A stretch of 64,000 nt of DNA from NCEH01 sp043195135. GTDB lineage: Bacteria; Pseudomonadota; Alphaproteobacteria; Rhizobiales; Xanthobacteraceae. Position 1 is the first letter of the stretch. Every line of letters starts with the position of its first letter. The notes beneath the pieces are model-generated. The model was not told the DNA's origin, ran no database searches, and was given only the letters and a program-made list of their open reading frames with translations. Below are positions 1 to 8,115 of the stretch, piece by piece. Where the stretch lies: assembly GCF_043195135.1 (NCBI RefSeq), contig NZ_JBAFWP010000001.1, one strand, 5' to 3'. The position numbers and the translations under genes are program-made.

Positions 1-1
1 T

Positions 2-694
2 CTCTTTCTATGTGCCGCCCTCTATGGCGCGGTCATCGACCCTGCGGCCGACCATCCCGAACAGGCATCATCGAGAGGCTTGCCGCTGACCGGTCAAGCG
101 GCGGTCCGTGCGGTGATGCGTCAGCCCACCTTCTGGGCGCTCGCCGTTGCCTTAACAGCCTATTACGGGACGTTCTCCGCCTTCACGTTCCACTTTTATC
201 CGCTGCTGGTGGAGCGTGGCTTCGACACGACAACCGTCGTATCGGCCATGGCCATTATCGGTCCCGCCCAAGTCGCCGGCCGCATTGCCATCTGGGTGTT
301 CGCGCCACGGGCGTCCGTGCGCCTGATTGGTTGCTGCGTGGTGCTGGCCTTTCCGGTAGCGCTCCTCGCTCTCGACGTGCTGCCACCGAGCTTCGCCGCC
401 ATCGCCTTCGTCGCCGCGCTCTATGGTGCCGCGAATGGCATCATGACCATCGTGCGCGGCCTCGCGGTACCGGAAATGTTGACACGCAATGCTTATGGCG
501 CCGTCAACGGAGCCCTTGCCGCCCCTGGCACCATTGCCAGGGCCCTTGCACCTGTCGGCGCAGCGATCCTCTGGGCGCAGACGGGATCCTACGATGCAGT
601 GCTTCTGGCCACCATCACCGGAGCCCTCGTCCTCGTTGCCGGGTTCTGGGCCGCGGCCATCCTCTCGGGCCGGATGGCCCATTCCCAACATTGA
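2..694 (+). CDS. MFS transporter, C-terminal part (arsH-linked)
   Basis: This is the C-terminal part of a major facilitator superfamily permease. The frame is open from the window edge, so the N-terminal helices lie outside. The visible ~230 residues hold about six hydrophobic segments, for example around FWALAVALTAYYGTF and LIGCCVVLAFPVALLAL. The stop lies 16 bases before the arsH start, so the two genes are probably co-transcribed. MFS permeases are common neighbours of arsH, so export of an arsenical is inferred; nothing in the visible half fixes the substrate. A TTG at 80 is in frame but the reading frame runs on through it, so it is not a start. Confidence 0.8.
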   Translation, partial: LFLCAALYGAVIDPAADHPEQASSRGLPLTGQAAVRAVMRQPTFWALAVALTAYYGTFSAFTFHFYPLLVERGFDTTTVVSAMAIIGPAQVAGRIAIWVFAPRASVRLIGCCVVLAFPVALLALDVLPPSFAAIAFVAALYGAANGIMTIVRGLAVPEMLTRNAYGAVNGALAAPGTIARALAPVGAAILWAQTGSYDAVLLATITGALVLVAGFWAAAILSGRMAHSQH

Positions 695-710
695 CTACTG
701 GAACTTGCTC

Positions 711-1475
711 ATGCCGCATGACGTCGCTGCCGATCCTGCCTTTCCTGCGCTCGATGCGGATCATCTCGATCTTCCCGATCTCACAAAGCTGGATGTGCTA
801 CAGGCCTCCGTCCATCCGCCGCGCATCCTGCTTCTGTATGGCTCGCTGAGGGAGCGGTCCTACAGCCGCCTCCTCATCGAGGAAGCGGAACGGCTTCTCA
901 CTCGCATGGGAGCCGAGACACGGATTTTCGATCCACGCGGGTTGCCCTTGCCGGACAGCGTTCCGGCAGACCATCCGAAGGTGCAGGAATTACGCGCACT
1001 CTCGGCTTGGTCGGAAGGGCAGGTCTGGTGCAGCCCAGAACGGCACGGGACGATCACTGGCGTGTTCAAAAGCCAGATCGATTGGATTCCCCTCGAAATT
1101 GGAGCCGTGCGTCCCACCCAAGGCAAGACGCTGGCGGTGATGCAGGTCAGTGGTGGGTCACAATCGTTCAATGCCGTCAACGCGCTGCGCGTTCTCGGAC
1201 GCTGGATGCGCATGGTGACGATCCCCAACCAATCGTCGGTGGCGAAAGCCTACCAGGAGTTCGACGAGGCGGGGCGCATGAAGCCATCAGCTTACTATGG
1301 CCGCGTGGTCGATGTGATGGAGGAACTGATGAAGTTCACGCTTCTGACGAGGGACCGCAGCACGTATCTCACCAGCCGGTACAGCGAAAGACGGGAGGCT
1401 GCAGAGAAGATGGAGCCACTCGTGGATTTGACCGGAATCGCCGTGCCGAGTCATTCCGAAAATTCTTCATCATAG
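711..1475 (+). CDS. arsH: ArsH, NADPH-dependent FMN oxidoreductase (organoarsenical resistance)
   Basis: ArsH is a cytosolic flavodoxin-fold flavoprotein. Characterised members use NADPH and FMN to oxidise toxic trivalent organoarsenicals. The 254-residue product has the phosphate-binding loop LLLYGSLRERSYSR near residue 48, the family block PERHGTITGVFKSQIDWIPL, and VMQVSGGSQSFN. Its length is normal for the family. The ATG at 711 was chosen because it begins the conserved N-terminal MPHD stretch and follows the MFS stop closely. An upstream in-frame extension would overlap that gene. No arsR, arsB or arsC is visible, so the rest of an ars operon, if present, lies to the left. Confidence 0.92.
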   Translation: MPHDVAADPAFPALDADHLDLPDLTKLDVLQASVHPPRILLLYGSLRERSYSRLLIEEAERLLTRMGAETRIFDPRGLPLPDSVPADHPKVQELRALSAWSEGQVWCSPERHGTITGVFKSQIDWIPLEIGAVRPTQGKTLAVMQVSGGSQSFNAVNALRVLGRWMRMVTIPNQSSVAKAYQEFDEAGRMKPSAYYGRVVDVMEELMKFTLLTRDRSTYLTSRYSERREAAEKMEPLVDLTGIAVPSHSENSSS

Positions 1476-1517
1476 GATATCAGATAAACTATTCACACTT
1501 ACATTAAGTATTAGCAT

Positions 1518-1566
1518 TTGGCATGAAATTACATGTATATATAGTACTAATATTAGATCTATTAGT
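1518..1566 (+). promoter_or_regulatory. Candidate promoter and LysR-type operator upstream of the LysR gene
   Basis: This AT-rich stretch between arsH and the LysR gene holds a sigma70-like pair, TTGGCA at 1518-1523 and TATAGT at 1540-1545 (16-base spacer). A perfect inverted repeat follows at once: ACTAATA at 1546-1552 and TATTAGT at 1560-1566 with a 7-base spacer. It sits over the expected transcription start, 45 bases before the ATG, which suits autoregulation by the LysR protein. This is inferred from pattern only. Confidence 0.4.
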
Positions 1567-1610
1567 CAGAGGGAGCATTCCTAACCCTTTTGATATCAAC
1601 GGGAGCGGAA

Positions 1611-2498
1611 ATGGAGCTTCGTCATCTTCGGCATTTCGTGGCGGTCGCAGAAGAGCTCCATTTTACACGTGGTGCGCAACGTGCCGGCATCGAGCAATCT
1701 CCATTGTCCCGATCAATCAAGACTCTCGAACGGCGCCTTGGCGTAGTATTATTCGAGCGCACACGGCGATCCACGAAGCTGACGCCAGCCGGTGAACGTC
1801 TTCTCGTCCATGCGCGTGCGCTCCTCGCATCCGCCGACGAAGCACGCATAGACGTTCGCACGGCAGCAGCGACAGGAGACACCATCAGCCATTTGCACAT
1901 CGGAATTTGCGACGGTGTACCATTTGCACGCCTTGCACGACTGATTTCAGAGGTAAAGCTGGAAAATCCGCAAGTTGTCGTGCATGTCCATGAAGCGTCA
2001 GTGGCGCAGAATGTCGAGGGCTTGCGAAACGGCTTTCTTGATGCGGTTCTCACGCCGGAGAGCGGATACGGCAAGGGGATTTTGTCCGAAGCAGTCTGGC
2101 GAGATCCGCCGATCGCTTTGATGCCGAGCGGCCATCCCCTGGCTGTAAAGAAGCGGATCAAACTGTCCAGTATTGTTAAAGAGCCTCTCGTTCTAAGTCG
2201 ACCCGATACGGGTCTTAGTCAGCAATCCCAGATCGAACAGCTTGTTCGAACCGCAAGTTCGACCCCTAATATTATTAGCCGTACCACGACATTTTCGGTG
2301 TTGGTTACGCTGGTTCTTGCGGGTTATGGCATCGGAATAGCGACCGCCGCTCAACTCGAGGCGGTCGAGGTGGATGGCCTTGCTCTCCGGCCCCTGAGCG
2401 ATGCGCCCACTGATCTAAAGACTTGGTTGATGGTGCGTGAGGGGATACTCAACGAGCCACTATCTCGTTTCATCGAGCGAGCCCGGGCCATTATTTAA
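1611..2498 (+). CDS. LysR-family transcriptional regulator
   Basis: A 295-residue LysR-type regulator. The winged helix-turn-helix fills the first ~60 residues (MELRHLRHFVAVAEELHFTRGAQRAG... with SPLSRSIKTLERRLGVVLF), followed by a periplasmic-binding-like effector domain. The ATG at 1611 follows GGGAGCGGAA and matches the usual MELRxLRxF start; an ATG 21 bases upstream is less likely. It is co-directional with arsH but separated from it by 135 AT-rich bases with their own promoter-like sequence. Its base composition is visibly less GC-rich than the sulfur island, suggesting separate acquisition. Its 3' end overlaps the DUF2274 gene tail by 39 bases. The effector is unknown. Confidence 0.9.
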   Translation: MELRHLRHFVAVAEELHFTRGAQRAGIEQSPLSRSIKTLERRLGVVLFERTRRSTKLTPAGERLLVHARALLASADEARIDVRTAAATGDTISHLHIGICDGVPFARLARLISEVKLENPQVVVHVHEASVAQNVEGLRNGFLDAVLTPESGYGKGILSEAVWRDPPIALMPSGHPLAVKKRIKLSSIVKEPLVLSRPDTGLSQQSQIEQLVRTASSTPNIISRTTTFSVLVTLVLAGYGIGIATAAQLEAVEVDGLALRPLSDAPTDLKTWLMVREGILNEPLSRFIERARAII

Positions 2499-2723
2499 AG
2501 AGCCACTACGGCCACGCCGCGCGGCACGGAATCCCTTGTCACGAGCAATAAAGGTTTCGAGCATGAGTGGGGCCAACGTCAAAGCATCGACAACCATGCC
2601 ATGAAGCTCGGAATGAAGAGCGGCATATCGATCGAGGTCAGCTCGAAGTTGGACCGTCATGGTGATGGTGAGTTTGACGGTTTCAGCTTTCGGCACCGGT
2701 CCGAGGCTAAGTTTTCTGGTCAA
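2460..2723 (-). CDS. DUF2274 family protein, end of the trb operon
   Basis: An 87-residue protein of the DUF2274 family, regularly found directly after trbI in alphaproteobacterial trb operons. The conserved opening KLSLGPVP and the segment VKLTITMTVQLRADLDRYAALHSE are visible, as is the family-type ending ETFIARDKGF. The start is TTG, preceded by a strong AGGAGG site inside the last codons of trbI; the two genes overlap by 4 bases. A role in type IV secretion is inferred from position only. The last ~20 residues run into the end of the convergent LysR gene and look unlike the family, so the natural C-terminus may have been replaced when the cargo was joined here. Confidence 0.8.
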   Translation of the reverse strand: MTRKLSLGPVPKAETVKLTITMTVQLRADLDRYAALHSELHGMVVDALTLAPLMLETFIARDKGFRAARRGRSGSLNNGPGSLDETR

Positions 2724-3994
2724 TCATCCCTCCTGATGTCAGCCGTCATCGGGGCGGCGCGATAGGGTCGCAAGACGAGATCCTTATTGACGATGACGCT
2801 GACCGGAAAACCCGGCCGCACCTTCAAGGTCGGCTGGATATTGAGATTTCGCCGTGTGATCTGCTGGCCGACATCGTTGATGGTGTCCTGGGCACCATCC
2901 CGCGTCGCGATGATGACCTGATCGCCGTTCGTTCCCTGATTTTGAGGCGCTGCCAGCTCGGCGCCGATGCCGAGCAGCGAGGAGAGGACCGCGCCTCCGA
3001 TCAGGCGGAGCCAGTGATTGTCAACCTCATCTTCGAGGCCCGAATAGCCGGCCGTATCGACGCCGGAGAGACGATCCAGCACGATAGAGGAGCCGTCCGG
3101 CATGATGAGACGATTCCAGACCAGGAGCACACGGCTCTGGCCGAAGGCGACGCCGGAATCGTACTGGCCCATCAGGCGGGTGCCCTGGGGGATCAAGAGA
3201 TGCCTACCCGTAGCCGTGTCGTAGACATTCTCGGTGACGGTACCGATGATCTGGCCCGGCAGATCGGAATTGATCCCCGTCGCCAAGGCGGCCGGAATGA
3301 TGGCGCCGGCCATTACCTGATAGGGCGAGCGTGGCGTTTGGAGAGTTCCAGAACCGTAAATCTTCTGGTCGGCTTCGCGGCTTGCGAACGCCTGCTTGCG
3401 ATCCTGCATGTTCTGCGTGGTCATTTCATCGACGGGCGGAGCAACGGTAGTTTCCGCACCGGCAGCGCGTATGGCGGTGAGATCGAGCCGGTTTGGCTCC
3501 TGCGAGGCGGCCGCGGTTGCCGATACCTCCTGCTTCGGGCGTGTCGTCTGAAAGAACACGGCTGCTTTCGCTGCGGCTTCCGCTTCCTGCTGGGCACGAA
3601 GGCGCGCCGCGCGTTTGGCATCCTCTTCCGGATCAGCCCTGAAACTCGGCCGCTCGGGCATGGGCGGAATGCCCGCCTCCCGTTCGGTGCGCACGACTGG
3701 CCCGCCGAGCTCGCCAGGCAAGGGGGCACCGAGCTTCGGTGGTTGAACCTGCGTATAGTCGCGCGGTAACGCTTGCAGCCCCTCCGCCGGGTTGACGCGA
3801 TCGGTGTTGTAGAGCTCCTCACCGGTCCGGGCTGATCTGTCCCGGCTTTGCAACGCCCAAATCATCGCGCCAAGCACTGCGGTGGAGACGGCGCCGGCGA
3901 GCACCATCAAGGTCCAGCGATTGAGACGGGTCACGGGACGCGGCTTGGCGCGAATGGCGAGATCGGGCGGCGAGGATTTGGGTGGCACGGTCAT
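2720..3994 (-). CDS. trbI: TrbI/VirB10, T4SS channel protein
   Basis: TrbI is the VirB10 homologue that spans both membranes and links the inner-membrane ATPases to the outer-membrane pore. The 424-residue product has a short cytoplasmic N-terminus, one membrane segment at about residues 28-48 (WTLMVLAGAVSTAVLGAMIWAL), a proline- and charge-rich periplasmic linker, and a VirB10 domain with PYQVMAGAIIPAALATGINSDLPGQ and HLLIPQGTRLMGQYDSGV. Its start overlaps the trbG stop by 4 bases (ATGA), showing translational coupling. Confidence 0.95.
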   Translation of the reverse strand: MTVPPKSSPPDLAIRAKPRPVTRLNRWTLMVLAGAVSTAVLGAMIWALQSRDRSARTGEELYNTDRVNPAEGLQALPRDYTQVQPPKLGAPLPGELGGPVVRTEREAGIPPMPERPSFRADPEEDAKRAARLRAQQEAEAAAKAAVFFQTTRPKQEVSATAAASQEPNRLDLTAIRAAGAETTVAPPVDEMTTQNMQDRKQAFASREADQKIYGSGTLQTPRSPYQVMAGAIIPAALATGINSDLPGQIIGTVTENVYDTATGRHLLIPQGTRLMGQYDSGVAFGQSRVLLVWNRLIMPDGSSIVLDRLSGVDTAGYSGLEDEVDNHWLRLIGGAVLSSLLGIGAELAAPQNQGTNGDQVIIATRDGAQDTINDVGQQITRRNLNIQPTLKVRPGFPVSVIVNKDLVLRPYRAAPMTADIRRDD

Positions 3995-4983
3995 AGCCCG
4001 AAGATCCCCCGCCGGTTGCCGTCGGTGCGCGAGATACGCACTATCTGCTGCTTCTCGCCTCCGAGACGGAGCTCGGCCGCACCGAACAAGCGATCGACGA
4101 TGTAATAAGGCGGCTTTGCTCGGTAGTTGACGAGCTGGTTCTCCCCAGTGGGGCCGACAACGAACAGCGGCGGCAACTCGCCCTGGGCGATACCAGCGGG
4201 AAACTGGATATAGACCTTCTCACCGTCATCGAAGACACGGGTCGGCCGCCACGATGGATTGTCGCCCGTGATCTCATAGCGGAACTGGACTCGCTCTAGC
4301 GCGACGGCATTTGCGACCGGCGTGACAGTCCCCGCACGATCATTCTGACGTTGCAGCGCGAGGAGGCGGTCGTGTGGATAGTCCCAGGAGACCGACGCCA
4401 TCCAGGTCTGGGGCGTCGATGTGAGTTCGAGGAGGTAGGTCCGGCGGTGGGTGTTGACCACCAGATTGGTCTTCAGATCCGGCCGCGTAGGTTTGACCAG
4501 GATGTGGGTCTGCTGGCTTCCGCTTCCACCGCTGGTCGTGTCGCCGATCACCCATCGCACGGTGTCGCCAGCCGAGACGGAGATCAGCTCTTCGCCGCTC
4601 TGCAGGGCGATGTCCGTTACTTTTTCAGGCGCCGCATAAACCTGATAGAGCGCGCCAGCCATGTAGGGCCAGACCTGCGTTGCATTGACATAGCCGGTGC
4701 GGGTCGGCTGCACGCGGGCCGCATCATTGGCCGTCGTGACGCGTAGCTTCGGATCGGCAGGTTCAACTGTTCCGCCCTTGACCGGCATCGGCTTCAACTG
4801 GCCGGGCAGCGGCAACGGCTTCGGCAGCTCGACTATTTCGACGGGACCTGCCGGCTCGACGATCCGGCTCGCCTCGTAGGGTTCATCCAGGGAGATTTCC
4901 GGCGGCGGTGTTTTCCCGGCGCAACCCGCCAGCAACGTGACGGACGAGAGGAGGAGAATGCGGAATGGCAGCATGCGGGTCAT
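3991..4983 (-). CDS. trbG: TrbG/VirB9, outer-membrane T4SS component
   Basis: TrbG is the VirB9-type partner of TrbI in the outer-membrane complex. The product starts MTRMLPFRILLLSSVTLLAGCAGK, a lipoprotein-type signal with LAGC as the lipobox, and the VirB9/CagX domain fills the C-terminal half. The ATG at 4983 is preferred because AAGGAG lies 8 bases upstream. An in-frame ATG at 5001 would overlap the trbF stop by 4 bases and add six residues (MKEKRI). The protein is about 330 residues, normal for the family. Confidence 0.93.
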   Translation of the reverse strand: MTRMLPFRILLLSSVTLLAGCAGKTPPPEISLDEPYEASRIVEPAGPVEIVELPKPLPLPGQLKPMPVKGGTVEPADPKLRVTTANDAARVQPTRTGYVNATQVWPYMAGALYQVYAAPEKVTDIALQSGEELISVSAGDTVRWVIGDTTSGGSGSQQTHILVKPTRPDLKTNLVVNTHRRTYLLELTSTPQTWMASVSWDYPHDRLLALQRQNDRAGTVTPVANAVALERVQFRYEITGDNPSWRPTRVFDDGEKVYIQFPAGIAQGELPPLFVVGPTGENQLVNYRAKPPYYIVDRLFGAAELRLGGEKQQIVRISRTDGNRRGIFGL

Positions 4984-4997
4984 GATCCTTTTCTCCT

Positions 4998-5693
4998 TCA
5001 CGACCCGCCGGCGCCGAGTTCACGGCTCCAGTTGATGCCGTTGACGAAAATGCCGAGAGGATTCTTACGCAGCCGGTCCTCGGTGCGCGGTGGTTGCATG
5101 ATGATGGTGAGGATGCCGGTCCAGCGATCCGTGCCGGCAAGCTGATTGTTCTCATAGCGCCGCTCGATCCAGCGGATCTGGAAGGAGTTGTCCGATGCGC
5201 GCACGACGCTGGTGACCTCGACGGCGACCGACATTTTGCCGACCTTGCCGAACGGATCGTTGGCACGCGCATAGTCATTCAACCCGGCGCTGCCGCGATC
5301 GGTGGTGAAGTCGTAAGCCTCGAGCCAGTTCTGCCGCACCACGATGGGATCGGTGGGCAGTGCGCGCACGTTCTGTATGAAGCGCGCGAGCGCGTAGGCA
5401 ATCTGGGCGTCGGTCGGCCGATAGGCCTCCACGGCCGGGCCAACGGCCTTTACTTGGCCGAACTGATCGACTTCGACCACATAGGGTGTGACGGTGGAGC
5501 GGCCCGCCTGCCACAGCAGACCGCCGGCCATGCCTATGGCAAGCGTCAGACAGCCGAAGGACATGAGCCGCCAATTTCGGGCCTGAATGCGGGCGGACCC
5601 GAGGCGTTCGTCCCAGAGTTGGCCGGCGGCCTGATAGGGCGTTGAGGGTTCCGACGTTTGCGAATAGCGCACATCGGCGCGTTTGAAGCGCAT
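4998..5693 (-). CDS. trbF: TrbF/VirB8, inner-membrane T4SS assembly factor
   Basis: A 231-residue VirB8-like protein: a cytoplasmic N-terminus, one membrane helix near residues 42-62 (LMSFGCLTLAIGMAGGLLWQAG), and a periplasmic NTF2-like VirB8 domain with TPYVVEVDQFGQVKAVGPA and the block QIRWIERRYENNQLAGTDRW. In conjugation systems VirB8 nucleates assembly of the complex. It lies 3 bases downstream of trbL and overlaps or abuts trbG, so it is part of one transcript. Confidence 0.95.
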   Translation of the reverse strand: MRFKRADVRYSQTSEPSTPYQAAGQLWDERLGSARIQARNWRLMSFGCLTLAIGMAGGLLWQAGRSTVTPYVVEVDQFGQVKAVGPAVEAYRPTDAQIAYALARFIQNVRALPTDPIVVRQNWLEAYDFTTDRGSAGLNDYARANDPFGKVGKMSVAVEVTSVVRASDNSFQIRWIERRYENNQLAGTDRWTGILTIIMQPPRTEDRLRKNPLGIFVNGINWSRELGAGGS

Positions 5694-5696
5694 CGT

Positions 5697-7046
5697 TCAA
5701 TCCTCTTGTCGCAGAGATGGATTGGCGCCGGAGCCACCATGATCGCCGGAGCGCAAAGCATGGGCTACGGTGGTGGCACCGTGGGAGACGTGCGAGCCGC
5801 TCGGTCCGTTTCTCACGCGATTGGCCCATGCGGGAGCACCGCCGGCACCGGTGAACGACGCATCGCTTCCGGCCCCACCCATCGCTCCCACGGGCTTGCC
5901 GCCGGTAGCCGTCCAGGCGCCACGGGCGCCAGCGGAAACACGTGAGCCGACCGTGCCCGCGACGCGTGACACGACACCGCGACCCGCCTGTATGACGGCG
6001 CCGCCGCCCGCTTGCGCCACGCCAGAAAGACCAGCTCCAACGGCTCCCATGCCCGATGCGCCGGATGTCGCTGCACCGAGTTCGAAGGCGGCACGCGCGC
6101 CGCCCGACATGGTGGATGCCGCCTTGACGCCGGAACCGATAGCGGCCCCTCCGAGCCGTGCCGCGCCGACAGCTCCGGCGCTTGCCGCGACCGCCATGCC
6201 GCCGGCGGCGAGGGCGGTGCCGGCGACTGCACCTGCGCCGAGCTGCGGGGCTCCGGAGACGAGACCCGTCGCGATCGACGGGCCGAAGATGCCCAGCCCA
6301 AGCATGGCGAGCGACGCCAGCATGATCGCCAGCGCATGATCGATGGACGGCTCTGTTCCCGCCGAGGCGCGAAATTCCGCAAAGAGGCCGTTGCCGATGC
6401 CAACGATAACGGCAAGGACCAGGATCTTGATCCCGGACGACACGACATTGCCGAGCACGCGTTCGGCCAGGAAGGCGGTCTTGTTCCAAAATGCGAAGGG
6501 CACCAGCACGAAGCCGGCCAACGTCGTCAACTTGAACTCCAGCAACGTCACAAAGAGCTGCACCGCGAGCACGAAGAAACTGACGATGACCACGAGCCAG
6601 GCGAGGAACAGGACGGCGATGGTGTCGATGTTGGAGAAGACGGAGGTGAAGCCGGACAAGTCGCCTATCTGCGCGAGGATCGGTCGGCCGGCGTCCATGC
6701 CGACGGAGGCGAGCTTACCGGGACGCAGGAAATCGTCCTGGGACAGGCCGGAGCCAGAGGCGGTCAGGCCGAGCCCGGCGAAGGATCTGAAGATGATGCC
6801 GGCCAGCGAATTGAAGTTTGTAATGATGTAGGCGAAGGCACCGACATAGAGGACCTTCTTGATGAGCTTCGCCAAAATCTCGTCATTGCCGGCTCCGAAC
6901 GCCCAGAACAGGCCGGCGAGCGTTATATCGATGGCGATGAGCGTCGCCGAAAGGTAAGTGATCTCACCGTGAAGCAGGCCAAACCCGCTGTCGATATATT
7001 GCGAGAAAGTGTCGGTGAAACGGTCGATGACGGAGAGATCGTCCAT
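5697..7046 (-). CDS. trbL: TrbL/VirB6, polytopic inner-membrane T4SS protein
   Basis: TrbL is the VirB6-type membrane protein of the translocation channel. The ~450-residue product has five or more membrane segments in residues 30-250 (for example TLIAIDITLAGLFWAF and FLAWLVVIVSFFVLAVQLFVTLLEFKL). An alanine- and glycine-rich, low-complexity tail follows from about residue 255. The ATG at 7046 gives MDDLSVIDRF; an in-frame TTG six bases earlier abuts the trbK stop. The tail is typical of TrbL and is likely cytoplasmic or disordered. Confidence 0.94.
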   Translation of the reverse strand: MDDLSVIDRFTDTFSQYIDSGFGLLHGEITYLSATLIAIDITLAGLFWAFGAGNDEILAKLIKKVLYVGAFAYIITNFNSLAGIIFRSFAGLGLTASGSGLSQDDFLRPGKLASVGMDAGRPILAQIGDLSGFTSVFSNIDTIAVLFLAWLVVIVSFFVLAVQLFVTLLEFKLTTLAGFVLVPFAFWNKTAFLAERVLGNVVSSGIKILVLAVIVGIGNGLFAEFRASAGTEPSIDHALAIMLASLAMLGLGIFGPSIATGLVSGAPQLGAGAVAGTALAAGGMAVAASAGAVGAARLGGAAIGSGVKAASTMSGGARAAFELGAATSGASGMGAVGAGLSGVAQAGGGAVIQAGRGVVSRVAGTVGSRVSAGARGAWTATGGKPVGAMGGAGSDASFTGAGGAPAWANRVRNGPSGSHVSHGATTVAHALRSGDHGGSGANPSLRQED

Positions 7047-7052
7047 GGACAA

Positions 7053-7376
7053 TCACTCCGCGTCCGGCGCGACGGGGTCGGTTTTCTCAGGAGTTCCGCT
7101 CTTCTTCAGCGACGGGAACAGATCGACCGGATGTGGCGTGTACGGTGTTCTGCCTGAACCCATGAAGCGGCGGCGCTGCGCCTTGCTGGCCATGGTGCAC
7201 AGTTCGTCGCCTGTCCCAACCCAGTCGTCCTTGCACAGCTTTTGCACCTCACGGAGCCGTTGCGGATCGGCGGCGAGGCTGTCCACCGTGTCGGCCGCCC
7301 GCGCGGATTGGGCGAGAAGTCCGGCGCCGATGGCAATCGCGGCCACGACAGAGGGATGGATGATTTGTCTGAGCAT
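7053..7376 (-). CDS. TrbK-like small exported protein (possible entry exclusion)
   Basis: A 107-residue protein with a clear Sec signal (HPSVVAAIAIGAGLLAQSARA) and a short mature domain with two cysteines in RLREVQKLCKDDWVGTGDEL and a CTMASKAQRRRFMG ending. This cysteine-pair plus RRRF pattern resembles the alternative TrbK proteins that sit between trbJ and trbL and are proposed to give entry exclusion. No lipobox is seen. The ATG at 7376 lies 10 bases after the trbJ stop, and the gene ends directly before the trbL start. The exclusion role is by family and position, not shown here. Confidence 0.7.
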   Translation of the reverse strand: MLRQIIHPSVVAAIAIGAGLLAQSARAADTVDSLAADPQRLREVQKLCKDDWVGTGDELCTMASKAQRRRFMGSGRTPYTPHPVDLFPSLKKSGTPEKTDPVAPDAE

Positions 7377-7386
7377 GGCGGGTGCC

Positions 7387-8115
7387 TCAATCGCGGAACA
7401 ACCGGACGGGTGCCGGCGTATAGCTGCTGCCATCGCCCATGAATCGGCGGCGAACCTCACGTGCCCGCTCCTCCTCCGCGATGGCACGGGCCTGCTCCGT
7501 GGCGACGGCGCGGTCCTGAGAGAGCTTGAGCCGGGACGCGTCGATAGCTTGCTTAGCCTGAAGGGCAAGGAGCTGGTTGGTCGCCTGCGTCGCGTCGAGA
7601 TTCCCCGTTGCCGACTGGCTGCGAGTAACAAGATCGCCGAGAGTAGCCTCATCGGAAGCGAGGTTTTCGGAGACCTGCGCCTGCATCTTCATGGCCGTTT
7701 CCAGAGCGGCTCGAGACTGCTCCCAGCGCTTTCGCACATCGGCGAGGATCTGATCGCTCGATGCGGATGCCGCGTATTCCTTCGGGTAGAGCTGCTCGAA
7801 TTGCCGTTCCATCGCCGATATGTCGAAGCTCAGGCCCTCGGCCTCGCTGATGAGGCGCTCCGTCTTGGCGACGGACTGCTTCAGCTCGTTTAGTGCGGAG
7901 AAGTCGAGGCTCGTCAGGTTCTTTGTTTGATTGAGGAGCGACTGAGCTTCGTTTTGCAGGCTCTTGATCTGGTTGTTGATCTGATCCAGGGCTCGGACCG
8001 CCGACAGCACATTCTGGCTGTAGTTGTTCGGATCGAAGACGATCTGCGCCGCGACCGGCGGCGCGAGAGCGATGCCGAGCGCGCAGGCACCGGCAAGGCA
8101 AAGTGGTGTCCTCAT
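7387..8115 (-). CDS. trbJ: TrbJ/VirB5-like periplasmic T4SS protein
   Basis: TrbJ corresponds to VirB5, a minor pilus or adhesin component. The 242-residue product has a signal peptide (PLCLAGACALGIALAPPVAAQ), the conserved FDPNNYSQNVLSAVRAL, and long alpha-helical, coiled-coil-like stretches (QINNQIKSLQNEAQSLLNQ and beyond). The ATG at 8115 overlaps the trbE stop by 4 bases. The C-terminal RRRFMGDGSSYTP motif resembles one in the adjacent TrbK-like protein (RRRFMGSGRTPYTP), so the two may share a binding partner or a local duplication. Confidence 0.93.
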   Translation of the reverse strand: MRTPLCLAGACALGIALAPPVAAQIVFDPNNYSQNVLSAVRALDQINNQIKSLQNEAQSLLNQTKNLTSLDFSALNELKQSVAKTERLISEAEGLSFDISAMERQFEQLYPKEYAASASSDQILADVRKRWEQSRAALETAMKMQAQVSENLASDEATLGDLVTRSQSATGNLDATQATNQLLALQAKQAIDASRLKLSQDRAVATEQARAIAEEERAREVRRRFMGDGSSYTPAPVRLFRD

